Source: Littorina saxatilis
Lineage: Eukaryota; Mollusca; Gastropoda; Littorinimorpha; Littorinidae
Length of the DNA stretch: 64,000 bases
Reading direction: 5' to 3'
Assembly: GCF_037325665.1 (NCBI RefSeq)
Contig: NC_090252.1
Span: 70,882,908 to 70,946,907, forward strand
Positions within the stretch are counted from its first letter, which is position 1. Every line of letters begins with the position of its first letter. Under the pieces are notes generated by a model. That model was not told where the DNA came from, made no database searches, and saw nothing but the letters and a program-made list of their open reading frames with translations. Shown piece after piece: positions 23,979 to 34,990 of this stretch. A program made the position numbers and the translations under genes.

Positions 23979-24305
23979 TCACTCATCGTACTCATACAAA
24001 CTTGATTTCATAAATATTTCTGTGTCCAGTTGGTTCTTGAATCTGTTGAGGTTAGTAGCCGTTTTAGTTTTGTGAGATAGTGAGTTCCAAACTGGTGCAA
24101 CTCTATTGCTAAATAAAATAGTAAATGTAAACTTTCGCACGTTTGTTTTTGCAAACTGTATGTACAATTTATCAATATTATTTCTTGTTTTATCACACAC
24201 GCTCTCAGCAAAAAAATATGAGCTGTCAATATCGTCCAGTTGGTTTAAAGTCTTATAAGTCTGAATCAGATCTCCTCTGGTTCTTCTGTGTTTGAGGGAT
24301 GGTAG
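23979..24305 (-). mobile_element. LINE fragment, reverse transcriptase C-terminus
   Basis: On the minus strand the frame reads LPSLKHRRTRGDLIQTYK, then NRVAPVWNSLS and RFKNQLD. These are conserved C-terminal words of CR1/L2/Jockey-like reverse transcriptases. The frame is open to its stop at 23979, but the 5' part (catalytic motifs) is missing, as is usual for truncated LINE copies. Confidence 0.75.
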
Positions 24306-24669
24306 ATTTATTAATTCAATAAAGAAAACAAATTCTTTGCAGTACAGTCAAACTTGTCTGCAACAACCATCCAAGGAGCCGACCAAAACATTGATTATAA
24401 ATAAAGTGGCTGGAGGGGAAAGTGACGTTTTATCTATAATGCACACACAGAAACAAAAATTGCATGATGCGGGGGATCCTTCGGGGTGTTGGGCAGATGG
24501 TTGTTACGGAGAGCTTATTGATGGGGCAGATTGCATTGTTTACATTGTTATTGAGGTTGTAGAGATAGAATATGATGTATTCTGTATTATTGATTGTGTT
24601 ACAGATCATGTAACATCACTGTGAAGCTAATACACAATAGACTTTCTGTGCATGTTAGGTTCACATTTA

Positions 24670-25108
24670 AAAACTTGCGCTCGGAAGCGAGAGGTTGCGT
24701 GTTCAGGCCTGGGTCAGGCCGCAATTTTCTCCCCCCTTTCCTAACCTAGGTGGTGGGTTCAAGTGCTAGTCTTTCGGATGAGACGAAAAACCGAGGTCCC
24801 TTCGTGTACACTACATTGGGGTGTGCACGTTAAAGATCCCACGATTGACAAAAGGGTCTTTCCTGGCAAAATTGTATAGGCATAGATAAAAATGTCCATC
24901 AAATACCCGTGGGACTTGGAATAAAGTAAAAAAAATTCCATCTCACACGGCATTAAGTCTCAGGAAACATGAATACACGTATGCAGGATAAAAAATAAAA
25001 ATATATGGGTAGCGCCGTATGTATGGCAGCTCGCTTTCCCCGGGGAGAAAGCAGCCCGAATTTCCATGAGGGTAACCTCACTGGACTGTAAATATTATCC
25101 AATCCAAT
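24670..25108 (+). mobile_element. tRNA-derived SINE of molluscan type
   Basis: A tRNA-like head with a B-box-like word (GGTTGCGTGTTCAGGCC) precedes the conserved core CTTTCGGATGAGACGAAAAA and CACGTTAAAGATCCCACGAT, which I recognise from molluscan SINEs. The tail ends in ATCCAATCCAATCC. A second, interrupted member lies at 38363-38442 plus 40533-40700. Confidence 0.72.
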
Positions 25109-25265
25109 CCAAACATGTAGTAGTAGTAGTACGAGTAGTAGTAGCTTTGGGACTGGCGTATAATCACCTTAATTAAGGCCTCGCGGTCCATAAGTTGTCC
25201 CATTCTTTGGTTGCGTACAGTTGGAGTTTTATTTCCTCACGCGTCAAAGTCGAAGAATCTTTCTA

Positions 25266-25493
25266 AGGCAAAAAAAAAAAAGTCTGTTTACGGTATCCCG
25301 ACCGACCCTATTTTTTCGCACGACCCTAGCCTTTTTGGGGGGGACATTTGGGGGAGAAAAAAAAAGTCTTTGTTTTTTGGCATTATAACTTAAAAATATG
25401 TGTTTTTTTGGAGAAAAAAAAAATCCCCACCTACCGACCCTATTTTTTTTTGCCTATGTTACCGTAAACAGACTTTTTTTTTTTTTTGCCTAA
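25266..25493. mobile_element. MITE with GGTAAC-type inverted ends
   Basis: Inverted ends GGC, an A run, GTCTGTTTACGGTA and its complement TACCGTAAACAGAC, a T run, GCC. Internal CCGACCCTATTTTTT words are mirrored. A relative of the families at 21376 and 41166. Confidence 0.6.
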
Positions 25494-25622
25494 TAATTTT
25501 GTGGACTTGTCCCGGTTATTTTGTTTAAACTGTTAGTGCTTGGTTCAAATGTGAACATATCTGGAACTTAATGTGCATGTATGAATTTTTGCCAAACACT
25601 GAATTTGTTTCTTTATTTGACT

Positions 25623-25776
25623 TCAGGCAGACGACAGCAGGCAGGCTGGGGACTTCAGGCAGATGACGGCAGGCAGGCTGGGGACTTCAGACAGATGACA
25701 GCAGGCAGGCTGGGGACTTCAGACAGATGACAGCAGGCAGGCTGGGGACTTCAGACAGATGACAGCAGGCAGGCCG
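25623..25776. repeat. 32-bp minisatellite, five copies
   Basis: Units with GGGGACTTCAGACAGATGAC and AGCAGGCAGGC; the first two carry GGCAGA variants. Confidence 0.85.
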
Positions 25777-26043
25777 GGTGAACCAAGTACACGCACAGCC
25801 TCTTCAGTGTACTCAAAACGCCTTCTGTTTGCCACTGGCCGCCGAAACATCTCGCAGTAAACCTTTACTGGCTTTAGCCTCGTTTGGATTGGATGGAGGA
25901 CCTGGGGTTTTCACATTCGGGTAATCTTTTTTTCTCCCTATTTTACCTGATCATATAATTCTCAATCCTCAATTTTGGCAATGGTGATAGATCTGTGGAA
26001 ACATGGTAAAACCGTCGTCTGCTTCACATGTGGCCATGCTTTG

Positions 26044-26996
26044 AGGCCTCCGCCGCCTCTTCAAAATAATTCCCCTCACCGTCTCAGACCTGGCCAGGCA
26101 TTTACATGGGATAAGACCGTCCTTCCACTTGGTCACATACCATAAACAAACACCCTGACTGCTTGCTCTGGGGAGTTTGAATTTTTGATGATTTAATTTC
26201 CTAAATTAATTCTTTAAAAAAAATATTTAAAAAATATCACTGTGCACATCGAGCACCTAGGATGTTTAATGTTTGGTATGTTACCAAGTGGAGGGATGGT
26301 ATGTTGCTAAGTGGAGGAATGGTATGTTACCAAGTGGAGGGATGGTATGTTACCAAGTGGAGGGATGGTATGTTACCAAGTGGAGGGATGGTATGTTACC
26401 AAGTGGAGGGATGGTATGTTACTAAGTGGAGGGATGGTATGTTGCTAAGTGGAGGGATGGTATGTTACTAAGTGGAGGGATGGTATGTTACTAAGTGGAG
26501 GGATGGTATGTTACCAAGTGGAGGGATGGTATGTTACTAAGTGGAGGGATGATATGTTACTAAGTGGAGGGATGGTATGTTACTAAGTGGAGGGATGGTA
26601 TGTTACCAAGTGGAGGGATGGTATGTTACTAAGTGGAGGGATGGTATGTTACTAAGTGGAGGGATGGTATGTTACCAAGTGGAGGGATGGTATGTTACCA
26701 AGTGGAGGGATGGTATGTTACCAAGTGGAGGGATGGTATGTTACCAAGTGGAGGGATGGTATGTTACCAAGTGGAGGGATGGTATGTTACCAAGTGGAGG
26801 GATGGTATGTTACTAAGTGGAGGGATGGTATGTTACTAAGTGGAGGGATGATATGTTACTAAGTGGAGGGATGGTATGTTACTAAGTGGAGGGATGGTAT
26901 GTTACCAAGTGGAGGGATGATCTTATTCCGTGTAAGCCTGGCCAGATGTGAGACGGTGTCGTACAGGAACTGGTTTCACAAGGCAGAGTGGGCCTT
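26044..26996. mobile_element. MITE whose inner end expanded into a minisatellite
   Basis: Inverted ends share CCCTCACCGTCTCAGACC, GCATTTACATGGGATAAGAC and the TTGGTCACATACC word. The same ends bracket 34697-34990, which has no array. The 23-bp array at 26276-26918 is a head-to-tail repeat of the inner end of the right arm. Confidence 0.65.
26276..26918. repeat. 23-bp minisatellite, about 28 copies
   Basis: Units GATGGTATGTTACCAAGTGG plus AGG, differing mostly at ACCAAG, ACTAAG or GCTAAG. Periodic open frames across it are by-products. Confidence 0.92.
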
Positions 26997-27459
26997 TCAT
27001 TAAAACTTCACATTATAGTGTCGGTTAGACTTCAGTCTCTTTCTTACAGATAAGATATTCTGGAAGACGAGTGACATTTGCTGTGTGACTGTGAGTCTCT
27101 AGTCAGGTGTTAAGTGCCAAAATATTAGTCTGAAGCATGCCTGCTTTTCATGATAAGACTCCCTCCAATTTAAAACCTGATTTTCTAACATTTTTGGAGG
27201 TCGTAAAAGGATGTAGCTGTAGCATGTTTTTTTGTTTTTTTCTGTGCATTATTTGTTTTGTGATGTAGAAACCAGAAAAGTGGATGCATTTATTTATTGG
27301 TCTCTGGTCTTAAATTGTTTTTAGAATAAAAGCAGATGGCGTCACAAGACTCTGAATGCAGGTGAGGAGTTACCTCCCTTGGTGTTCATCCTGAATTGAT
27401 CATCCATCACACAGCTTGCAGAACAAAACCCAGGCTTCCAGACGACAACATTTCTTCAC

Positions 27460-28050
27460 ATGATGGAGGAGGGGGGCAAGAGCAAGCCGTACAAGTGTGA
27501 CCGCTGCGAGCTGACATTCTGCCTCGACACGTCCAAGTTCGCTCACATGACCATCGAGCACAAGGACCCGCCGCCCCACACGTGCACCGTGTGCGACACC
27601 GCTTTTTTCAGCGCCAGTATCTTCGGCCACCACCTGTATCAGCACTGCCTGGACAACGGCGAACCGGACTCCATCCGCTGCTGTTTGTGTTCCCTCCAGT
27701 ACCCCAGCGAGCACGGCCTGCGTATTCACCTGTGTCAGCACACAGGCGCCAAGCTGCCGTCGAAGCCCACCAAGTGCAAGTACATGTCGAGAAGCAAGCT
27801 GTATTCGTGCGACTACTGCCGCATTACATTCCTAGGGCGTTCTCGATTGCGGGAACACCTAAAGACGCACAAGATGAACAAACCCAACGTGTGTGGAAAA
27901 TGTCAGCAGACGTTTGAAAACAAGTTTCACCTGGTGCAGCACTTGCGGGGACACAACTGTCAGAGTTCGCCCCAGGGTTCCGTGGACAAACAGTTTTCTC
28001 AAATTTCGTTTGGCGCATCAGTCTCAAAGTCAGAGGGCATAGGAGAATAA
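27460..28050 (+). CDS. Gene D: five-finger C2H2 zinc-finger exon
   Basis: 196 codons from the first Met; the frame is open back to 27400, so the true start or acceptor (perhaps CTTCCAG at 27421-27427) may differ. Five C2H2-type fingers are visible: CDRC...HMTIEH, CTVC...HHLYQH, CCLC...HLCQH, CDYC...HLKTH and CGKC...HLRGH. Linkers are not the usual TGEKP. A short Ser/Gln-rich tail follows and the stop lies two bases before an 18-bp minisatellite. It is probably the last exon of a nuclear DNA-binding protein. Codon use is GC-rich and clearly coding, unlike the surroundings. Upstream exons were not found; partial homology of unknown depth to genes A-C. Confidence 0.72.
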   Translation: MMEEGGKSKPYKCDRCELTFCLDTSKFAHMTIEHKDPPPHTCTVCDTAFFSASIFGHHLYQHCLDNGEPDSIRCCLCSLQYPSEHGLRIHLCQHTGAKLPSKPTKCKYMSRSKLYSCDYCRITFLGRSRLREHLKTHKMNKPNVCGKCQQTFENKFHLVQHLRGHNCQSSPQGSVDKQFSQISFGASVSKSEGIGE

Positions 28051-28051
28051 G

Positions 28052-29198
28052 TGTGTTCACTGTGCTATGTGTGTCCACTGTGCTGTGTGTGTCCACTGTG
28101 CTGTGTGTTCACTGTGCTATGTGTGTTCACTGTGCTATGTGTGTTCACTGTGCTATGTGTGTTCACTGTGCTATGTGTGTCCACTGTGCTATGTGTGTTC
28201 ACTGTGCTATGTGTGTCCACTGTGCTATGTGTGTTCACTGTGCTATGTGTGTTCACTGTGCTATGTGTGTCCACTGTGCTGTGTGTTCACTGTGCTGTGT
28301 GTGTTCACTGTGCTATGTGTGTTCACTGTGCTATGTGTGTCCACTGTGCTGTGTGTTCACTGTGCTATGTGTGTCCACTGTGCTATGTGTGTTCACTGTG
28401 CTATGTGTGTTCACTGTGCTATGTGTGTTCACTGTGCTATGTGTGTTCACTGTGCTGTGTGTGTTCACTGTGCTATGTGTGTTCACTGTGCTATGTGTGT
28501 TCACTGTGCTGTGTGTGTTCACTGTGCTATGTGTGTCCACTGTGCTGTGTGTGTCCACTGTGCTGTGTGTGTTCACTGTGCTATGTGTGTTCACTGTGCT
28601 GTGTGTTCACTGTGCTATGTGTGTCCACTGTGCTATGTGTGTTCACTGTGCTATGTGTGTTCACTGTGCTATGTGTGTTCACTGTGCTGTGTGTTCACTG
28701 TGCTATGTGTGTTCACTGTGCTATGTGTGTTTACTGTGCTATGTGTGTCCACTGTGCTGTGTGTGTTCACTGTGCTATGTGTGTTCACTGTGCTATGTGT
28801 GTTCACTGTGCTATGTGTGTCCACTGTGCTATGTGTGTTCACTGTGCTATGTGTGTCCACTGTGCTATGTGTGTTCACTGTGCTATGTGTGTTCACTGTG
28901 CTGTGTGTTCACTGTGCTATGTGTGTCCACTGTGCTATGTGTGTTCACTGTGCTATGTGTGTCCACTGTGCTGTGTGTGTCCACTGTGCTGTGTGTTCAC
29001 TGTGCTATGTGTGTCCACTGTGCTATGTGTGTTCACTGTGCTATGTGTGTTCACTGTGCTATGTGTGTTCACTGTGCTATGTGTGTCCACTGTGCTATGT
29101 GTGTTCACTGTGCTATGTGTGTTCACTGTGCTATGTGTGTCCACTGTGCTGTGTGTTCACTGTGCTATGTGTGTCCACTGTGCTATGTGTGTTCACTC
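28052..29198. repeat. 18-bp minisatellite, over 60 copies
   Basis: Units GTGTTCACTGTGCTATGT with TCC/TTC and ATG/GTG variants and some 16-bp units. It starts immediately after the gene D stop codon, so it would lie in its 3' untranslated region. Long frames on both strands in several phases are artefacts of the period. Confidence 0.92.
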
Positions 29199-30219
29199 AA
29201 ATCACAGTAGCTGCTGTTTAGCGTGGCAGCCAGTCTATTACAAATACGTCAGTTTGCCGGTTATTTAAACCATGGGATTTGTTTCTCTACCTCATTGCCC
29301 TTGTCTTGTTCCATTCTTCGTGCTCTTGTCTTTTATTCGATCCTTCTTTTCTTACTTTTTCTTTCTAGTTGGAGTTTTTTTCTATTGAATTTTTCTTGTC
29401 TTTTTTTTAATTCTGTCATTTACTTGGTTTTTGTCAAATTTGTTTAGTTTTGTTCAAAACTCTATCATGGATTTGTGTGTATGGGAAGCCCTTATTTACC
29501 CCACCCCTACCCTGCAGTGCAAAAGGGAAGAATCAAGTATAATGCATGTATAAGACTGAGAGATGAGAGAGGCAGGAAGAGATGGATTGCTGGCCTAGAC
29601 ATGTATGTATGTATGTGTTCGCATGTGTGTTATACAATGTAACACAAAATCTTTACAGCGGTGTACTGTGACTAAATCAGAGGAGCGCTTCTGACATGAA
29701 AACCAGTTCATCTTAAATGCTATCCCAACATTTGGCAATGAATTTATTTTCCAGCATCAGCTTTTCAAACTAATTCTTGTCAGTTTTAGTGTTGAATGTT
29801 GAACTCCCCAGCGTGAAGGATAAAGAACCCCAGCTCACAGTGTCAGTGACAATCTCAGAGTTGGGATGACACACACTCTTGCAGGGGAAAGAACTGTGTA
29901 GTGTCAAGGAAAACTTCAATGGTTTACAGTTTCCCATTTTTCGGATAATCTAGGGTGCAAGAGTGTGAACATAATATAGTGTCCCTGTGTCAATAATTAT
30001 TTTTACCTTAATCTCCAAATGATTTTGTGGAAAAGCTGATTCACCTTATTTGAGTAAGTCTGCTAGTACTTTGTTTTATGAGACGCCTGCAGTGTGTTTA
30101 TGGAGGCTGTCACCCCTGTTTCAGATAATGTGTTGGCCCAAGCCTTGCGAAAATATTGTGGGGTCAGAGAGCGATTTGAGAGTGAGATGTGTTTGTTTTA
30201 GTGTGGGCTGTGCAAGGTG
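29199..30219. other. Non-coding, nothing recognised
   Basis: T-rich and AT-rich DNA with a short (TATG)n near 29610. No gene signal. Confidence 0.4.
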
Positions 30220-30232
30220 CATCATAAGGACT

Positions 30233-30462
30233 GTGGGTATTTTTTTTTCGTGTTTCCATAACCCACCAAACTCCGACATGGATTACAGGATCTTTTCCGT
30301 GCGCACTTGGGCTTGCGTGTACACACAAAGGGGTTGAGTCACTAGCAGGTCTGGGAGATCGGAAAAATCTCCACTCTTAACCCACCAGGCGGCAGCGACC
30401 GGGATTCGAACTCACAACCTCCCGATTAGGAGGCCGACATCTTACCACCACGCCACTGCGCC
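30233..30462 (-). mobile_element. tRNA-derived SINE with 13-bp target duplication
   Basis: Complete in orientation minus. The head has an A-box-like TGGCGTGGTGGTAAG and a B-box GGTTGTGAGTTCGAATCCC, both promoter elements for RNA polymerase III. The body has GATTTTTCCGATCTCCCAGA and AAGATCCTGTAATCCATGTC, familiar from gastropod SINEs. The direct repeat CATCATAAGGACT (30220-30232 and 30463-30475) marks the insertion. Confidence 0.85.
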
Positions 30463-30716
30463 CATCATAAGGACTAACCGACTTTCAGGACTTGTGTTGT
30501 AATTCCCAGGACATGTATGATGCGAACAGTGACTTTCAAGGAATTGATTTGTGTGGGAGAGCGTTTATGGTGTGCGGGACTAAAATCTTCCATTGCGTGA
30601 GGTGTTATTATGCTGTAATGTTAGTTTAATTTCACGACTTGATTCAATAGCAAAATGTTTGAATCGTTCCTTTGCTTTGATGCCATGTGAATTGGTATGG
30701 GTGCATGTTGTCATCA

Positions 30717-30922
30717 TCCCGAACGCTTGTGTGTGTGTGTGACAGTGCGTGCTCGAGTGTGTGTGACAGTGCTGTGTGTGCCTGAGTGTGTAAAAGTGTG
30801 TATGTGACAGTGTGCCTGAGTGTGTAAAAGTGTGTGTGACAGTGTGTGTCTGATAGTGTAAAAGTGTGTGTGCCTGAGTGTGTAAAAGTGTGTGTCTGAG
30901 TGTGTGTGACAGTGTGCATATG
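30717..30922. repeat. GT-rich tandem repeat
   Basis: Irregular units of GTGTGTGACAGTGTG and CCTGAGTGTGTAAAAGTGTG. Simple-sequence derived. Confidence 0.8.
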
Positions 30923-31049
30923 TAGTAACCCCATGTATGGAAGAGCCAGTACCAGGCCACTGTGGACTTACACAGGTAGCCAGCAAACTGTAAAGCACCA
31001 ACAAAAATATTGCCACTGGAGATAATCAAACCCTGACAGCCAGCATGGG

Positions 31050-32620
31050 GCAAGTGCTCTAACCACTATGCCACCCCAGATAGTAGCTCTGCGCTTCATT
31101 TTAAAATGGCTAGCGGCGCTAAGCAATAAAGTAGTCGAACATGCTTCCTGTCATTTCTCTGAAGATACCATGGCAGTTGTAATGTTCTCTCTTTAATAGA
31201 TTAAGGGCATCAAGGATTCACCTATCATAAACCATCAATCTCTGTCCGAAACAAAAGATTGGCTGCGAAAATTTACATATTTGATTTAGACGACAGCTAT
31301 CCTGACAAATTGTCCCTCCTCTGAGGGAGGTAATAACAGACTTCATTAAGACGATCATTTGTTGTTTTTCTTATACTCGCCCCCACACACAGGCATGCAC
31401 ACACACACACACACACTGACATGCACACACACACACACACTCTGGAATGCACACAAACAGGCTTCCCCAGGCTTTGTGATTTGTCACACATTTTATATAT
31501 TGCAACTCACAGGAACTCTTACAACTCTGAACAAGCATGCATGAGACAAGGAAACTAACATTTAAACAAATCCAGCAAAGGTTACAAACACTCCTCCCCA
31601 GTTTGACTGGCACTGGCAGTTGTTCAAAGTGAGGTACTAATAATACTTGAGTCAGGAGTGAGCATGTGTCATAAAGTGTTTCCTTCCTGGGCTGGCAGTT
31701 GTTTGTCTAACAGTAACAGTCTACGGCAGATGCAGAATGTGTTACAATTCCAGCCAAGAAACAGTCATAGCCTCGTAGGATGCACTGAAAAACCTGTGTA
31801 CCTCTTAGAGTCTGGGGGAGGGGTACCAAAAGTTGCAGTCATCAAAAAAGTCAAGGCCACCAACACTCTACTGAGAAAAAAACCCACTTCTATCTTTGGC
31901 AAAGCATACGAAATGGCGGCCCCAGAAGTCATTGTTGGCATACCCCTCACTCATTGAAATTGCTTATTGCAAGCAAACGGCAGATCACAGGCCAACAATT
32001 CAAACTACATTTGGAAGATAAATTGATTCAGCATTTTAAATGTCATAATCACATTTTGTAACCAAAGAGAAATCGAACGCAGAAGAAGAAGCAACCAAAG
32101 AAAAACGATTTTTGGTCAAAATGTAAATAGCAGTGCCGCCTTACGGCTGCGGAAGGTACATCAAAAGCAGCACTCATAAAAGAGTCAACTCTTCCTAAGC
32201 TGCACCGAAAATCCCTTGTTCCTTTTACCTATTATGCCCACAGAGCTCTACCAAGGTATGAACAAGGTAATACTTTCTGGGTTGCATGTCCATTATACTT
32301 ACAGCCTAAAGAGCTTGATTATCAAGATGCAAAGTAACCCTTAGGCTGGTTGTCGCGACACTTTACGTATCTGGTTGTCATGACCTATGTTGCGCTACTG
32401 GCTCAATTTGTTTGGTCGGTTCCGATTACCTCCCATGGATGCGAAAACCTATATGACCGTTTTTCTTTATTTTTCTCTCTGTTAATTCACCAGTGGCTAT
32501 GTAACATGTGTTACAGAATTGCACCAGTGTTAGGTAATGTTTTCTTGGCTGCTTGTGTAGCTGCTACTTTACCCCACACACCTTAACCGAAGCAACGTCC
32601 ACTTCACTAAGTTTGCTGCA
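31050..32620. other. Non-coding stretch with a CA microsatellite
   Basis: Contains (CA)n at about 31397-31441 and a CGCAGAAGAAGAAG tail word near 32080 that may be a SINE remnant. No coding signal. Confidence 0.4.
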
Positions 32621-32621
32621 C

Positions 32622-32874
32622 AAAGCTTTGGCACTGAATTTACCACAAAGCTTTGGCACTGAATTTACCACAAAGCTTTGGCACTGAATTTACCACAAAG
32701 CTTTGGCACTGAATTTACCACAAAGCTTTGGCACTGAATTTACCACAAAGCTTTGGCACTGAATTTACCACAAAGCTTTGGCACTGAATTTACCACAAAG
32801 CTTTGGCACTGAATTTACCACAAAGCTTTGGCACTGAATTTACCACAAAGCTTTGGCACTGAATTTACCACAAA
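32622..32874. repeat. 25-bp minisatellite, ten near-identical copies
   Basis: Unit CAAAGCTTTGGCACTGAATT plus TACCA, repeated ten times with essentially no variation, which points to recent expansion or homogenisation. AAAGCTTT gives each unit a small palindrome. Confidence 0.92.
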
Positions 32875-33065
32875 AAGACTTTGTGAGGTCAAACTAGGGC
32901 TCATAGAACCCAGAAGGCCTTAACCACACTGCCAGACAGTCGATATTTTCTGTGTTGCATGGTGTACCCATTATACCCCACACAGCTTCCAAGATGCCAA
33001 GTTATCAAACAATTTATACTTTCTAGGCTGTAATTTGTAAAGTGTACCCAAGTCTCGTGAGAAAG

Positions 33066-34520
33066 TTAATATTTTCTGTGTTGCATGGTGTAACCATTAT
33101 ACCCCACAGAGCTTAGAGGCGGTACAGGATAAGTGCCAGACGCAGAGTCCAGGTAGGCTTGCGGAACAACCTGGCCGTGACCCCCCGGCATGCTGTGGCC
33201 TTGACCCACCATCTGTAGGAGCGTCAGTCCCGAGGAAAACGCCGGCAGCCTGGCATCATACAGGTCCGCCTGACTCAGAGGAACCAAGCTTCCCTCAGGC
33301 AGAGAAAACTCATCGGATTTCCTTTCTAAGCCTACGGGCGCAGTGGAAGCAGAAAATGACGGATTACTGCCATTATTTGGTGGGGCTGATGTACGTGAAT
33401 TTCTGTTCTTGGACTGAGAGGACTCGTGTTGGTAGCCCTCCTCTTCTAGCTTGGCTCTGGCTTTCACCGATAATTGTTTTTCCGACTCGTCTCGCTTGGG
33501 CCGCCCGATGGCAGGCAGGCTGTTGTCCCCTGGGTCCTCCTCCTTGCGCCGGAAGCTGCTGGTGTCCACCACAATGTCATGCTTGGACTTGAGGTGTGTG
33601 CGCAGGGACACACGCACAGTGAAAGACTGACCGCACTGATCACACACATGGGGCTTCTCACCCGTGTGTTGCCGCATGTGAACCACCATGGCGTTCTTCT
33701 TGCTGAACGCCCGGGAACAGACGGGACAGGAATAGTTCTTTTCACCGGTGTGGGTCCAGGTGTGCTGTCTGAGACTGCGAACGTCCTTGAACTTCTTGCC
33801 ACACAGGTCGCACAGGTGTCTGCGCAGTCGAAGGTGACTGCGGCGAATGTGAACCAGGCGAGAAGAACTCGTGAAAAACGCCATCGAGCAGTTAGGACAC
33901 TTGAAGGGTCTTTCCCCCGTGTGAAACCTCATGTGGTAGCGCAATCTACAGGCGTGGGGGAACTCGGCGGGGCAGTGGTGGCACCTGAACACAGGCTTTT
34001 CCTCCTCTTCCACACCCGCCTCCTCTTTGGCCACAGGGATGACAGAACAGCCATCAACCATGGCAGCCATGTCAACAGCAGGGCTGGTGGAACACGCGGT
34101 GTTGTTACTAGTGGCAGGGTTTACAGCAGGGTGCTGGCGTCGGCTGTGCAACTTGAGGTCTATCTTCTTGTCAAAGGCAGCGTCACAACCCTCGGCGTGA
34201 CACACGTATGGCATGACGCCGTGACACTGCGTGACGTGCACCTTGTAGGATGCACCGTGCAGAAACTGCATGCCGCACTCCTCGCAGCGCCACGCAGGCG
34301 GCACCTCGTGCTCCAGCATCCGATGAACCTCGTAGACACGCGCCACCGCAAAGTCCCGCCGGCACACGCTGCAGCGGTGCTTCTTGCTGAGCCGGGTGTT
34401 GCAGTTGTGCAGCAGGAGCTTGTCTGTGGGCGACACGAAGCCCTTCATGGCCGTCCACATGTCCACGTCCAGCCCTCGGTTGCGCATCTCTAGCACCAGG
34501 GAGTGAGGCGGAACGTAGTT
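33066..34520 (-). CDS. Gene C exon 3: eight C2H2 zinc fingers and C-terminal tail
   Basis: Starts after the acceptor CCCACAG at 34520 (residues NYVPPHSLVLEM) and ends in a stop at 33066, 485 codons with the stop. Three less regular fingers come first (CSVC, CEEC, then a C-x4-C finger CHAEGC), then an acidic linker, then five fingers (CHHC, CPNC, CDLC, CPVC, CDQC), several joined by TGE[RK]-type linkers. The tail is Ser/Pro-rich and ends YTMQHRKY. It should act as a sequence-specific nuclear DNA-binding protein. It joins in phase 0 to the FLYWCH exon at 36294-36563. Confidence 0.82.
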   Translation of the reverse strand, partial: NYVPPHSLVLEMRNRGLDVDMWTAMKGFVSPTDKLLLHNCNTRLSKKHRCSVCRRDFAVARVYEVHRMLEHEVPPAWRCEECGMQFLHGASYKVHVTQCHGVMPYVCHAEGCDAAFDKKIDLKLHSRRQHPAVNPATSNNTACSTSPAVDMAAMVDGCSVIPVAKEEAGVEEEEKPVFRCHHCPAEFPHACRLRYHMRFHTGERPFKCPNCSMAFFTSSSRLVHIRRSHLRLRRHLCDLCGKKFKDVRSLRQHTWTHTGEKNYSCPVCSRAFSKKNAMVVHMRQHTGEKPHVCDQCGQSFTVRVSLRTHLKSKHDIVVDTSSFRRKEEDPGDNSLPAIGRPKRDESEKQLSVKARAKLEEEGYQHESSQSKNRNSRTSAPPNNGSNPSFSASTAPVGLERKSDEFSLPEGSLVPLSQADLYDARLPAFSSGLTLLQMVGQGHSMPGGHGQVVPQAYLDSASGTYPVPPLSSVGYNGYTMQHRKY

Positions 34521-34696
34521 CTGTGGGACAGTCAAGAACAATCGTCACAAACCTTCATCAAGCACAATCATCACAGACATTCATTGGCTGCACGTAGTTT
34601 TGTGGACAGTCAAGCGCAAACTACAATCATCACAAACATTTCATTATGGCGTCAATCAGTAATCACACTCAAAGCCAACTCCGTCGGACGTAAAAC

Positions 34697-34990
34697 TGGT
34701 TAGGCTTTTACATGGCATAAGACCATCCCCCCACATAGTCACATACCAACACACAGCCTGGTCAGCCGCCTTGATGCTCTTTCTGCACAGTGCTATTTCA
34801 TTTTGAAGAATTAATTTCAGAAATTAATTTGCACATTTTTGAACTCACCACCGCATCAGTGCATGCTATCAGGGTGTTGATTATGTATATGTGACCATGT
34901 AGAGGGGTGGTTTTATCCCACACAGACCCAACCAGGTCTGAGACGGTGAGGGGAACTGTTTTCACAAGGAGGGGTGGGCCTTCAACTGGA
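34697..34990. mobile_element. Array-free copy of the MITE seen at 26044-26996
   Basis: Inverted arms include CTTTTACATGGCATAAGACC and GTCTGAGACGGTGAGGGGAA. The inner part has ATGTGACCATGTAGAGGGG where the other copy has its 23-bp array. It sits in intron 2 of gene C. Confidence 0.6.

Noticed and set aside
26262-26862. Plus-strand frames of repeated VCYQVEGWYVTKWRDG type
   Set aside because: Created by the 23-bp array; no start context, splice sites or independent composition.
28051-29268. Cys-rich frames of nearly 400 codons on the plus strand in three phases
   Set aside because: They are produced by an 18-bp tandem repeat without stops. All three phases and parts of the other strand are open, which is not coding behaviour.
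30386-30462. tRNA gene on the minus strand
   Set aside because: A and B boxes are present but the sequence runs on into a SINE body with a target duplication; it is the head of a SINE, not a tRNA gene.
25623-32874. Regularly spaced repeats considered as CRISPR arrays
   Set aside because: The repeats are head-to-tail with no unique spacers, and the DNA is animal nuclear sequence with introns.
33474-34493. 339-codon plus-strand frame opposite gene C exon 3
   Set aside because: Shadow of a GC-rich zinc-finger exon; eight intact fingers are on the minus strand.
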